Below, piece after piece: positions 8,129 to 15,856 of a DNA stretch of 58,878 bases; the first letter of the stretch is position 1, and every line of letters begins with the position of its first letter. A program made the translations under genes and the position numbers. The stretch is taken from assembly GCF_000966195.1 (NCBI RefSeq), contig NZ_LAHL01000023.1, forward strand, positions 1 to 58,878. Direction: 5' to 3'. This DNA comes from Domibacillus robiginosus. GTDB taxonomy: Bacteria > Bacillota > Bacilli > Bacillales > Domibacillaceae. The notes beneath the pieces are model-generated. The model did no database searches. It was not told the origin of the DNA and worked only from the letters and a program-made list of their open reading frames with translations.

Positions 8129-9061
8129 TTAACGTTCTTGAAGAATTTCTGTTAATACAGGAACGATTTGTTTTTTACGGGAAACCACGCCTTTTAAAAG
8201 GGCCTGATTACTTTCAAGTTTTACATTAAATGCTTCTTCTACAGCCGATGTTTCTGCTCCAATAGCAATGGCTACAGAGTCACTGTTTAAGATGTCTGTA
8301 ATGACAACAAGGAATAAATCAAGCGTTTTTTCCACGATCGCATTTGTTACGGCTTCTTCCAGCTCTGCTTTGAGCGCTAGCACATCTGCCGGGTCAATCG
8401 CGTTAATTTGTGCGATTTCTACTTTTTTGCTGCCCATCGGGAATACTTTGGCGTCGATACCGATCAGCTCTTCAGCTGTTTTGCCGCTTAAATCTGCGCC
8501 GGCTTTCAGCATGCTAAGACCATACTCATTCGCATCTACTCCTGCGATTTCAGCCAATTCCTGTGCTGCTTTTACATCCTGCTCTGTGCATGTCGGTGAT
8601 TTAAACAAAAGAGAATCGGAAATGATCGCTGACAGCATTAAGCCCGCAATATTCTTTTCAATTTCCACACCATGTTCTTTGTACAGCTTGTTTAAAATTG
8701 TTGTTGTACAGCCCACCGGTTCAGCCCGGTAGTAAAGCGGATCTGCTGTTTCAAAGTTAGCAATACGGTGATGGTCAATAACTTCAAGAACATGTACATC
8801 ATCAATATCGTCTACGCTTTGCTGACGCTCGTTATGATCAACTAAAATGACTGAATCCACTTCCGGTGAAGCTTTTTCAATGAAGCGCGGGGCTTCTGCA
8901 TTAAACGTTTGTAAAGCAAATGCTGTCTCATCATTGATATCTCCAAGACGAACGGCTTCCACGTCAAGTCCAAGCTTTGTTTTCAAGTCAGCATATACGA
9001 TCGCTGAGCAGATAGAGTCCGTATCCGGATTTTTGTGACCAAAAATAAATGTTTTTCCCAA
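8129..9061 (-). CDS. ppaC: PpaC, manganese-dependent (family II) inorganic pyrophosphatase
   Basis: The 310-residue DHH-family enzyme hydrolyses pyrophosphate to phosphate and so drives biosynthetic reactions. Visible metal-binding motifs are [13 protein letters not shown] at the N-terminus, [11 protein letters not shown], and [10 protein letters not shown]; the C-terminal DHHA2 domain ends with the substrate-binding KGVVSRKKQ. Length and motifs match Bacillus PpaC throughout. Translation begins at TTG (GAGGG 8 nt upstream), since no ATG or GTG lies near the conserved N-terminus. It is monocistronic. Confidence 0.97.
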   Translation of the reverse strand: MGKTFIFGHKNPDTDSICSAIVYADLKTKLGLDVEAVRLGDINDETAFALQTFNAEAPRFIEKASPEVDSVILVDHNERQQSVDDIDDVHVLEVIDHHRIANFETADPLYYRAEPVGCTTTILNKLYKEHGVEIEKNIAGLMLSAIISDSLLFKSPTCTEQDVKAAQELAEIAGVDANEYGLSMLKAGADLSGKTAEELIGIDAKVFPMGSKKVEIAQINAIDPADVLALKAELEEAVTNAIVEKTLDLFLVVITDILNSDSVAIAIGAETSAVEEAFNVKLESNQALLKGVVSRKKQIVPVLTEILQER

Positions 9062-9255
9062 TGGTTTTCCCTCGCTTTATGTAGAGTATTCCGTTTCATT
9101 TTAACGCAAAACGAAAAAAGTTTCCTTCTTTAATTTCAGTATAGCGAAATTGATCATAAATTCCCATAAGATTAATAGGTTTAAATATTAAATTATTGTA
9201 AAGGGCAGGAAACCAGTTCAACCGATTCGAATTGTACTAATATGGAGGTGCCTCT

Positions 9256-10527
9256 ATGCCGAAAAAACATGGATGGAAGCTGTTTTTCACAATGCCCGTT
9301 TTGTCATGGGCGCTGTATGACTTTGCAAATACCATTTTTTCATCTAACATTACAACAATCTTTTTTCCTTTTTATGTACAGGAAGTCGCCGGAGGAAGCG
9401 AACGACTTGATCAAATCGCCAGCACCTTTTTATCGTATGCAAATGCAGTCGCCAGCTTTTTTCTCGTTATTTTTTCACCGCTGTTTGGTGTATGGATTGA
9501 TCGGAGCGGCCATAAAAAGCGATACGTCGTCATATTTGCTCTTGCAGCCATTTTATTCACCGCTTTGATGGGGCTGACGGCACCCAAGGATTTTGGTGAA
9601 TGGAGCGGGCTTCCAGCGGCGTTTGTCATTGTGGTAATCCTGTTTGTGGCGGCTAAGTTTTTCTACCAGTCCAGCCTGGTTTTTTACGACGTTATGCTGG
9701 GCGACATTGGGACGAAAGAAACTCTGCCGCTACTTTCCGGCTTTGGCGTCGCAGTCGGTTACATGGGTACTCTTGTTGGTCTGGCTGTTTATCCGCTTGT
9801 GGCCAGCGGCTCTTCTTCAAACGCATTTTTGCCGACTGCTGCCTTGTTTTTTCTTTTTACGCTGCCGCTGATTTTTTTCTACAAAGAAGTGCCGGGTCCT
9901 GTACAGGCGAAGCGGCCTTTTTTTGCCGGTTATCGCGACATTTGGGCGACATTTAAAGACATGAAAAAGTACCGGCCTATCTTTTTGTTTATGATTGTTT
10001 ATTTTTTTCTTAATGATGCCATCGCTACTGCCATTGCCATGATGGCCGTTTATGCAAAAGCAATTGTCGGCTTTACCTCCGGAGAATTTATTTTGCTTTA
10101 CCTTGTGTCAACTGTTTCAAGCATCGCCGGTTCATTTGTTTTCGGCTATATTACGAGGGCCGCTGGGGCAAAAAAATCCGTATTTTATGTCGGCATCATT
10201 TTGTTTGCTGCTCTTTTGCTTGGCACATTTGCCGTTAACCAGCCAATGTTCTGGGTAACCGGCAGCTTGTTTGGTGTTGCGCTCGGCGCCGTCTGGGTCA
10301 CTTCCCGTGTATTGATTATCGAGCTGTCACCGGAAAACAAACGCGGCCAGTTTTTCGGTCTGTTTGCGTTTTCTGGAAAATTATCCGCGATCGTCGGACC
10401 GCTTATGTACGGCACCATCACCCTCCTGCTGGCTGACTATGGAGATATTGCCAGCCGTGCCGCCCTTTCGTCACTAATGCTGTTTGTTTTAATCGGATTG
10501 ATCGTTCACCGAAAGATTCCTGCGTAA
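9256..10527 (+). CDS. UMF1/YxiO-type MFS permease (Atg22-like)
   Basis: The 423-residue protein has about 12 hydrophobic helices and belongs to the UMF1 (Vacuole effluxer Atg22-like) family. The N-terminal SWALYDFANTIFSSNI signature, FFPFYVQEV and the cytoplasmic IDRSGHKKRYV loop are characteristic. Bacterial members have no proven substrate; eukaryotic Atg22 releases amino acids from vacuoles. ATG at 9256 follows GGAGGTG. Its 3' end overlaps the convergent uracil-DNA glycosylase gene by 39 bp with no terminator between them, so transcripts may collide. Confidence 0.88.
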   Translation: MPKKHGWKLFFTMPVLSWALYDFANTIFSSNITTIFFPFYVQEVAGGSERLDQIASTFLSYANAVASFFLVIFSPLFGVWIDRSGHKKRYVVIFALAAILFTALMGLTAPKDFGEWSGLPAAFVIVVILFVAAKFFYQSSLVFYDVMLGDIGTKETLPLLSGFGVAVGYMGTLVGLAVYPLVASGSSSNAFLPTAALFFLFTLPLIFFYKEVPGPVQAKRPFFAGYRDIWATFKDMKKYRPIFLFMIVYFFLNDAIATAIAMMAVYAKAIVGFTSGEFILLYLVSTVSSIAGSFVFGYITRAAGAKKSVFYVGIILFAALLLGTFAVNQPMFWVTGSLFGVALGAVWVTSRVLIIELSPENKRGQFFGLFAFSGKLSAIVGPLMYGTITLLLADYGDIASRAALSSLMLFVLIGLIVHRKIPA

Positions 10528-11169
10528 TAGAAGAAGCTTTTCCATATCTTCATGAATGAGCTCAAGCAAACGGCGATTATAAAAGATAGAGGCTGGGTGA
10601 AAGGTAGGAAAAATACGATAGGCTTTATCGGTCCATTGAAATCGCTCTTCCTTTAGCTGCAGCACTGGCTGCACCAGCAGTTCACCATGAAGATCTGATA
10701 CTTTTTTGTCGTTTCCGACCAGCCGCTTTAAACCAATATTGCCGAGTGTGACGATAATCGGCGCCTGCACGTGCTCAATCTCATAATCCAGGAGAGGTGC
10801 ATGGGCCAGAATTTCCCGGCTGGTCGGGGCACGGTTATACTTCCTCTTAATTTTAGTGCCGTCCGGCCCCCTTTTTTCTCCCCATTTATAAGGACGGCTT
10901 CGAACTGCACTGGTAATATATACTTCTTCCCGGCTGACTCCAGCCATTTCTAAAAACTTCATTAACTCTTTTCCTGCCCGTCCGCTGAATGGAATGCCAT
11001 TTCCAATTTCAGTTTCACCGGGTGCTTCGCCAACAAGCATCAGCTTCGGCTGCTTCGGCCCGCTGCCATATACAAAACCTTCTACAGGATAAGGTTCAAT
11101 TCTTTTTTTACCAAGCTCGGCAAGCTCTTCCGGAATTTTCATAAAATCGCTTCCTTCTTTTTTACTCAT
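10489..11169 (-). CDS. family 4-like uracil-DNA glycosylase
   Basis: The 226-residue product has the UDG superfamily motif 1 GEAPGETEIGNGIPFSGRAG (residues about 48-67) and motif 2 HPASIFYNR (about 193-201), as in family 4 enzymes that excise uracil from DNA. Classical family 4 enzymes hold a [4Fe-4S] cluster with four cysteines. This protein has no cysteine at all, including at the usual CRPP position (here SRPYKWG), so the cluster must be absent. The ATG at 11169 has AAGGAAAGGG; an alternative ATG at 11142 (MKIPEELAEL) also has GAAGGA upstream. Convergent overlap with the UMF1 gene. Confidence 0.85.
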   Translation of the reverse strand: MSKKEGSDFMKIPEELAELGKKRIEPYPVEGFVYGSGPKQPKLMLVGEAPGETEIGNGIPFSGRAGKELMKFLEMAGVSREEVYITSAVRSRPYKWGEKRGPDGTKIKRKYNRAPTSREILAHAPLLDYEIEHVQAPIIVTLGNIGLKRLVGNDKKVSDLHGELLVQPVLQLKEERFQWTDKAYRIFPTFHPASIFYNRRLLELIHEDMEKLLLLRRNLSVNDQSD

Positions 11170-11189
11170 CTTTCCCTTTCCTTCACATG

Positions 11190-11217
11190 AAAAACCCCGC
11201 TTTTAAAAGCGGGGTTT
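11190..11217 (-). terminator. terminator, left flank of composite repeat copy 1
   Basis: AAAACCCCGCTTTT/AAAAGCGGGGTTT is a near-perfect stem whose T-tail is on the minus strand, so it stops leftward transcripts coming from the lipoprotein gene through the repeat. A near-identical inverted copy lies on the other side of the repeat (11663-11697). Confidence 0.85.
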
Positions 11218-11224
11218 CAGACTA

Positions 11225-11656
11225 TAGACAAATGATTGATAACCGTGCACATGAGAATAGGATAGATCGGCGGCGTCCGGGCAGCTCCGCTTTCCATGGG
11301 GCAGACGCCGAGCCCGACTTCGCCTGGCGGCTCCAACGGTCTCTGCTGCCAGCTCGTCCCATAGGAGTCTGCGCTGACCCGGACGCCGCCAAGTGGCTTG
11401 CGACAAGAGGGTATAGAGCGAATAAAGTTGTATTTTTTCTTTTTAAAAAAAGAGAGAATGTCTATCCAGTTCCTAGCTGATTGATCTTCAAGACTACTTA
11501 GTGAAGCCGGCCGGACGAAGGCTCCTGCGGGAAGTACAGTGAGTCGGGAGATCCCGCAGGCGCAAGCCGAGGAAGCTCCCGCACTGCCCTAAGGGGCGCG
11601 CAGTCCGGCAGTCTTCACTTATCGGCTCTTTTTTTGAAAGAGAAAGACTTTGTCTA
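11225..11656 (+). repeat. composite intergenic repeat, copy 1 (MITE-like)
   Basis: This 432 bp element begins TAGACAAATGATTGATAACC and ends AAAGACTTTGTCTA, giving short terminal inverted repeats (TRTAGACAAA/TTTGTCTACA). Inside are two GC-rich, strongly self-complementary blocks. Block A (about 11266-11400) is bounded by GGCGGCGTCCGGG and its inverse. Block B (about 11500-11628) is bounded by AGTGAAG...CCGGAC and its inverse. An AT-rich spacer separates them. A colinear copy lies in reverse at 43802-44162. Open frames inside it are products of the GC-rich repeats and lack ribosome sites. It has no transposase, so it would be non-autonomous. Confidence 0.85.
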
Positions 11657-11662
11657 CACACT

Positions 11663-11697
11663 GAAACCCCACTTTTTCAAAAGCGGGGTTTTTTTTT
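11663..11697 (+). terminator. terminator, right flank of composite repeat copy 1
   Basis: AAACCCCACTTTTT/AAAAGCGGGGTTT with a nine-T tail on the plus strand. It faces outward from the repeat and overlaps the stop codon of the convergent lipoprotein gene. Confidence 0.8.
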
Positions 11698-12565
11698 ACA
11701 TTTGCATTTCCTGCGCATTATTCACGACATCATCCGGAACAGTGATCGCTTCTACTTCATTGTAATTACTGTAGTCGGCATTCATGACCTGATTCATTGT
11801 CATCGATTGGCCTTCCATTTCCATCGTCATATCCATTATCATATCAACCGCTGTTGTTTGGAACGTTTCTTTATCAATATTGATCGTGTAATCGACTTTT
11901 TTAATGTCGATGCCTTGCATCATTTCGTCCATCGCAGCTTGATTGTCCTGCCCTTCCACTTGCGGCAAAAATTGCTCCATTTGATCTTGAATCAGTTTAT
12001 TGAATTTGCTTCCGGATGCCTCCAGCTTTAATACGTAAGCATCCTCGGTCTGCTCAAAGGTAAAGTCATCTTTAAATGATTCAAGCTGCTTCAATTGCTG
12101 GGACGGGTCTGACTGCTGCTCAGTCATTTGAGCGATTTGATCATACATTTCGGACGGCATTTTGATCCAGCCGCCACCCTCTGGATTTTTCATGAAAAAT
12201 CCCTGCTCGGTCATGTACATTTCCATATCCATCTGCTGACTTTCTTCAGAGCCGTCCGCTGCCACAGTCGTCGTGCCTTTTTGGTAAATAGCGAGCGGTT
12301 CCATTGTAATATCCATGTCCATTACTGAGTCGGTTTCCATTTTTAAATTCTGGGATGGCTGTTCCATTTTTTGTGTCATATCTACTTTTGCACTTAAGCT
12401 TTTTGTTTCATTTGACACTTCCATCGACTTGTCAAATACTTCACCGAGCGTTATCTCGCTTGTTTGTTCTTTAGTCGTTTCTGGCGTTGGTTCCGCTGTT
12501 TGTCCGCATGCTGCGAGACCCATTGTGAGGAAACCTGCTGCTGTCAGCTGAGCCCATTTTTTCAT
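11696..12565 (-). CDS. DUF6612-like lipoprotein
   Basis: The 289-residue precursor has a lipoprotein signal peptide (MKKWAQLTAAGFLTMGLAAC, lipobox LAAC with Cys at 20) followed by an acidic Thr/Glu-rich linker and a Met/Gln-rich beta domain. Repeated phrases such as MDMDITMEPLAIYQ, QQMDMEMYMTEQGFFMKNP and KVDYTINIDKETFQT resemble the LppX/LprG-like fold of DUF6612 lipoproteins in Bacillus. It would be anchored on the outer face of the membrane. Its function is unknown. It is monocistronic. Confidence 0.8.
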   Translation of the reverse strand: MKKWAQLTAAGFLTMGLAACGQTAEPTPETTKEQTSEITLGEVFDKSMEVSNETKSLSAKVDMTQKMEQPSQNLKMETDSVMDMDITMEPLAIYQKGTTTVAADGSEESQQMDMEMYMTEQGFFMKNPEGGGWIKMPSEMYDQIAQMTEQQSDPSQQLKQLESFKDDFTFEQTEDAYVLKLEASGSKFNKLIQDQMEQFLPQVEGQDNQAAMDEMMQGIDIKKVDYTINIDKETFQTTAVDMIMDMTMEMEGQSMTMNQVMNADYSNYNEVEAITVPDDVVNNAQEMQM

Positions 12566-12663
12566 GTTTGAATTCTCTCCTTTTTTGGATTCTACTAGAC
12601 TATACGGATCAAAAGCGTCAAAGTTTCAACCAAATTTCAATAAGGAAAATGGGCCTACAAAAA

Positions 12664-12690
12664 GAAAAAACCGGATAATCCGGTTTTTGA
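12664..12690 (-). terminator. terminator after the SDR gene
   Basis: AAACCGGAT/ATCCGGTTT stem followed by TTTTTTCTTTTT on the minus strand. Confidence 0.85.
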
Positions 12691-12701
12691 TCTTCCGCTA
12701 T

Positions 12702-13481
12702 TTAAAGAAGTGATTCAATCCCATCAACGTATACAACAGATCCTGTTACATGACTTGCAGCATCACTGGCAAGGTAATGAACAAGGTCCGCCACTTGCTC
12801 TGGTTGTCCGGAACCTCCTGCCAGCGGCTGATTGCCTTCTGGGTATTCAATTGGGATTGTAATTTCCTTCAGCTTTTCCTCTTCTTTATTTGTGCTGTCA
12901 TCAATATTTGTATCAATGGCCCCCGGGCAAACAATATTTACACGTATTTTAAATTGTGCAAGCTCTACGGCGGCCATTTTGCCAAGACCGACCTGGCCAG
13001 CTTTTGTTGTTGCATAAGCTGAGAATCCAAAGTTTTTAAACGTACGTGTGCCATTAATGGACGAGGTAATAATAATACTTCCGCCCTGCTTTTTTAAATA
13101 AGGAATGGTGTATTTGAGCGTTAAAAAAGTTCCGCTTAAATTTGTCATCATGACCGAATTCCAATCTTCTGGATCTAAATGCTCAAGCGGCGTAAAGGTA
13201 CCGTTCTGACCTGCATTTGCAAATACAATATCGATACCGCCGAACCTCTCCGCACCTTCCTTAATTGCTTTTTCCATCTGGTCTGCTTTTGATACATCTG
13301 CAGTTACATGGATAGCGCGGTTCTCACCAATTTCACGAACAAGCTGGTCTGAATCTTCCGGGCTTCGGTCCAGCAGAATGACGTTTGCGCCGGCTTCTGC
13401 CATTTTAATGACGGCTGCTCGGCCAATTCCTGATCCTGCTCCTGTCACCAGCGCTGTTTTTCCTGATAAAGATGTATTCAT
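12702..13481 (-). CDS. SDR-family NAD(P)-dependent oxidoreductase
   Basis: The 259-residue classical short-chain dehydrogenase has the Rossmann motif TGAGSGIG (about 14-21), the structural NAG motif (FANAGQNG), the catalytic Ser in SSING, and YATTK (Tyr and Lys of YxxxK). The VNIVCPGAIDTNI segment and the C-terminal GSVVYVDGIESLL complete the fold. The Asp after beta-2 (LLDRS) suggests NAD(H) preference. It starts at ATG with GGAGAGG upstream, one base after the lactonase stop codon, so the two form an operon and may act on the same sugar or polyol. Substrate unknown. Confidence 0.9.
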   Translation of the reverse strand: MNTSLSGKTALVTGAGSGIGRAAVIKMAEAGANVILLDRSPEDSDQLVREIGENRAIHVTADVSKADQMEKAIKEGAERFGGIDIVFANAGQNGTFTPLEHLDPEDWNSVMMTNLSGTFLTLKYTIPYLKKQGGSIIITSSINGTRTFKNFGFSAYATTKAGQVGLGKMAAVELAQFKIRVNIVCPGAIDTNIDDSTNKEEEKLKEITIPIEYPEGNQPLAGGSGQPEQVADLVHYLASDAASHVTGSVVYVDGIESLL

Positions 13482-13482
13482 A

Positions 13483-14487
13483 TTAATCCTCTCCTCTCTT
13501 AATTACACAAACTGGCTGGGTAGCGGCTGTTTTTCCACCCGTAAAAACAGGCAGGCCATTTGGCTGGATTTTAAACAAGCAAATTTCATCAGAATCCTGA
13601 AATGCAACAATTAAAAAAGGCTCCTCTGTGAGTGCATAAAAGCTGCGGGGTGTTTTTCCATCTACTTTGACGTGACGCGGTTCAGACAAACTGCCGTCCG
13701 GCCCGATATCAAAAACAGCCAGGCCATTCCACCCGCGAATCGCCGCATATAAAAAGCGATGGTCCGAGCTTATTTGCACATCTGCGCCTGTATGCTCACC
13801 ACTGTAGCCTGCCGGCAGTCCGGCCAGTGTATCCAAATGAGTAATGCTGCCTCCATCTCCAACCTTGTAAATAGAAACAGTAGAATCAAGTTCATTCATC
13901 ACATAAACGACCGGGTGCTTTGGGTGAAAAAGAGCCATACGAGGTCCGGCTCCTGGTGCGGCCTTTACTTCTTTTATAATCTCCAGATTTTGTTTGTCGT
14001 ACACAACAAGCGTGTCCGTCCCAAGGTCGCAGACGAGCAGGTGGCGGCCATCTGGAAAAGGTGTAACCGAGTGAACATGCGGAGCATCCTGTCTTTCTTC
14101 ATTGGGCCCGCTTCCTTCATGCTTGGAAAAAGCAACTTTTTGTATAGAATCACCGTTTCGCTCATATTTCGTTACTGATCCTCCGTAATTCGCTGTCCAC
14201 GCATATGTATTTTCTGCGTAAATATGACACGGTGCCATTTCTCCCGAATCGGCTGTTCCTTTTAGTACAAGTTGTTCGGATTCAATACTGAAAAGAGCTG
14301 CTTTTCCATCCATCGATTCAGAGGCTGCATATAAAAAACCGTCTGCTTCTGCTAAAAACGACGGATTTTCCACACCGCTAAAGCGGTTTGTGACAGTGAG
14401 CGTTTCCGCTTCTGTGTCAACGATTACTTTGTAAATACCCGGCTCTTCCTTTTTTGCGTAGCTTCCTATCCAGAGTGTATGGTTCAC
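13483..14487 (-). CDS. lactonase family protein (6-phosphogluconolactonase-like beta-propeller)
   Basis: The 334-residue protein has the repeated blade pattern of the YbhE/Pgl-type seven-bladed propeller lactonases (TYAWTANYGGSVTKYERN, PHVHSVTPFPDGRHLLVCDLG, FHPKHPVVYVMNELDSTVSIY, SSDHRFLYAAIRGWNGLAVFDI). Family members hydrolyse 6-phosphogluconolactone or related sugar lactones in the cytoplasm. It begins at GTG with GGGAGGGA upstream and is the first gene of a two-gene operon with the SDR enzyme. A dehydrogenase plus a lactonase is a common pair for sugar oxidation, so a sugar-1-dehydrogenase route is plausible but unproven. Confidence 0.85.
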   Translation of the reverse strand: MNHTLWIGSYAKKEEPGIYKVIVDTEAETLTVTNRFSGVENPSFLAEADGFLYAASESMDGKAALFSIESEQLVLKGTADSGEMAPCHIYAENTYAWTANYGGSVTKYERNGDSIQKVAFSKHEGSGPNEERQDAPHVHSVTPFPDGRHLLVCDLGTDTLVVYDKQNLEIIKEVKAAPGAGPRMALFHPKHPVVYVMNELDSTVSIYKVGDGGSITHLDTLAGLPAGYSGEHTGADVQISSDHRFLYAAIRGWNGLAVFDIGPDGSLSEPRHVKVDGKTPRSFYALTEEPFLIVAFQDSDEICLFKIQPNGLPVFTGGKTAATQPVCVIKRGED

Positions 14488-14746
14488 CAGTCAATCCCTC
14501 CCATTTGCGTTTCGGTTTATTTTTTCTTATTACCCCGTCTTTTTCTTTTTCATACCTGACGGCTGTAATTTTATTCAACGAATTCGGCTTATACTATTTA
14601 AACAGGTCAGCCTCGTATCACTGCACGACTATTTTTGTGCTGACAACTCTTTTGCATGGGTAAAAGCGCTCTGGCGTTTTGTTTAAAATGAATACCATCT
14701 TATTATTTTTTCTCCTTTCAGCAAAATTATTCCGTTGGTGTATATA

Positions 14747-14789
14747 GAAAAAACCGCCCAGGCGCACGAAAGCGCCTGGGCGGTTTTTT
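14747..14789 (-). terminator. terminator of the FbpA-like small gene
   Basis: Perfect 15 bp GC-rich stem AAACCGCCCAGGCGC/GCGCCTGGGCGGTTT with a TTTTTT tail on the minus strand, overlapping the small gene's stop codon. Confidence 0.92.
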
Positions 14790-14934
14790 AATTATTTATC
14801 GTTTCACTTTGATCGCTTAAATACATTAATTCTTCCGTTGACAATTCGTAAAGCTGGCGGTCGCCATGCTTAAAAATCCCTTGTGCCATAAGCTTTTCAA
14901 TCCAGATCATTTGTTCATTTTCTGCTGTATGCAT
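14788..14934 (-). CDS. small FbpA-like protein (Fur-regulated basic protein FbpA family)
   Basis: This 48-residue ORF has a good ribosome site (AAGGGG 9 nt before the ATG) and its own strong terminator. The sequence reads MIWIEKLMAQGIFK, then DRQLYELSTEELMYL. This matches the short FbpA-family pattern (L-I-x-x-L-x-x-x-G-x-x-K ... D-R-Q-L-Y-E-L-t-x-x-E-L). FbpA proteins were found as Fur-controlled helpers of the FsrA small RNA in B. subtilis. No Fur box is evident upstream here, so iron control is not supported by what is visible, and only the family assignment is claimed. Confidence 0.72.
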   Translation of the reverse strand: MHTAENEQMIWIEKLMAQGIFKHGDRQLYELSTEELMYLSDQSETINN

Positions 14935-15058
14935 GGTGTTTTTCCCCTTTTTTCTTGTTACTCTTATTTTATTCCCCCGAGCCGAACTTTATGAAACATA
15001 CTTCGCGACAAATAAAGACAAGAAAAAAAGACAGTCCTTCTTAATTTACGAAATTACC

Positions 15059-15087
15059 GTGACACTGCTTCTTGTTTGTGATATTCT
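15059..15087 (+). promoter_or_regulatory. promoter of the thi operon
   Basis: GTGACA (15059-15064), a 17 bp spacer and TATTCT (15082-15087) form a sigma-A-type promoter whose start point would fall about 12 bp before the TPP aptamer. Confidence 0.6.
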
Positions 15088-15104
15088 TAAAAAAACTGAA
15101 TATT

Positions 15105-15206
15105 CTTCCACTGGAGGTGCCTTTTAAAAAGGCTGAGATCAAAGTGAATGACTTTGGGATTCCTGGAACCTGATCCAGTTCATACTGGCGTAGGAAAGTG
15201 GCGAAG
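15105..15206 (+). promoter_or_regulatory. TPP riboswitch (thi-box)
   Basis: All conserved parts of the thiamine pyrophosphate aptamer are present: GGAGGTGCC, CTGAGA (15133-15138) for pyrimidine binding, ACCTGATCC (15168-15176) and CTGGCGTAGGAAAGTGG for pyrophosphate binding. The closing P1 helix is CTTCCACT with AGTGGCGAAG. A terminator hairpin 30 nt downstream indicates transcriptional attenuation: TPP binding should switch tenI-thiOSGF off. Confidence 0.96.
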
Positions 15207-15236
15207 ACCTTTATACCAGTCAATCTATGTGCATTC

Positions 15237-15277
15237 AGCGCTGCTTTCTTTCATAAGAAAGCAGCGCTTTTTATTTT
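15237..15277 (+). terminator. riboswitch-controlled terminator before tenI
   Basis: 14 bp perfect stem AGCGCTGCTTTCTT/AAGAAAGCAGCGCT with a TCAT loop and a TTTTATTTT tail, ending just upstream of the tenI ribosome site. Confidence 0.93.
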
Positions 15278-15296
15278 GTTTTAGGAGGTGAGGCAG

Positions 15297-15848
15297 CTGA
15301 TTCATGCTGTAACTGATGGAGCCGGTCTGCCGGATTTCGTGCAAACAAAGCTGCTTTCTCTTGTCCCTGAAATCGATGCCGTTTGTATCCGAGAAAAAGA
15401 ATTGTCTGCACAACAGCTTTTCACTCGCCTGACCGGCTTGATTGAGCGGGGAATGCCGCCCGAAAAACTGATTCTTCACTCATCACCCGATCTAGTGCCC
15501 TTTCTGCCGGTATTAGGCGTTCATTTTTCTGAATTTGATGAGCAGCTGACAGATTTTAAACAGAAGTATCCTGACAAGCTTGCCGGTCGATCAGTTCATT
15601 GTATTTCTTCTGCTCGAAAAGCGGAATCCCAGGGAGCTGACTATCTTTATTTTGGTCACGTCTTTGCTACAAACTCCAAAAAAAACCTGCCCGGACGAGG
15701 ACTTGATGTCCTGCATCAAGTAACCCAGGCAGTTACCATTCCAGTTATTGCGATTGGCGGCATTCATGAAGGCAATATAGCTCAGGTTCGGCAGGCAGGA
15801 GCTTCCGGTGCCGCGATGATTTCTGCTTTTTTCAATAGAAAGGTGTGA
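15297..15848 (+). CDS. tenI: TenI, thiazole tautomerase
   Basis: The product of about 183 residues has the ThiE/TenI TIM-barrel fold. Matches to B. subtilis TenI include IDAVCIREK, GRSVHCISSARKAESQGADYLYFGHVF and PVIAIGGIHEGNI. TenI aromatises the thiazole phosphate made by ThiG. The start is unusual. The GTG at 15288 lies inside the AGGAGGTG ribosome site and cannot be its target. CTG at 15297 (8 nt after AGGAGG) gives MIHAVTDG, aligning with the family's MELHAITDD, so a CTG start is preferred; ATT at 15300 is an alternative. No tenA precedes it. First gene of the operon. Confidence 0.88.
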   Translation: MIHAVTDGAGLPDFVQTKLLSLVPEIDAVCIREKELSAQQLFTRLTGLIERGMPPEKLILHSSPDLVPFLPVLGVHFSEFDEQLTDFKQKYPDKLAGRSVHCISSARKAESQGADYLYFGHVFATNSKKNLPGRGLDVLHQVTQAVTIPVIAIGGIHEGNIAQVRQAGASGAAMISAFFNRKV

Positions 15849-15856
15849 AGCAGTAC

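Noticed and set aside
11203-11406. Arg-rich ORF inside repeat copy 1 with a similar ORF in copy 2 (43897-44223)
   Set aside because: Both come from the GC-rich block A, whose DNA is conserved as a repeat. Neither has a ribosome site and the composition is that of spurious repeat ORFs.
14601-14720. 26-codon minus-strand ORF preceded by AAAGGAG
   Set aside because: The ribosome site is about 13 nt from the ATG, there is no promoter or terminator of its own and no recognisable pattern.
15002-15010. Third TTCGCGACA (NatR-type repeat) upstream of the thi promoter
   Set aside because: There is no second copy at 21 bp in either direction, so it is not a LytTR double site.
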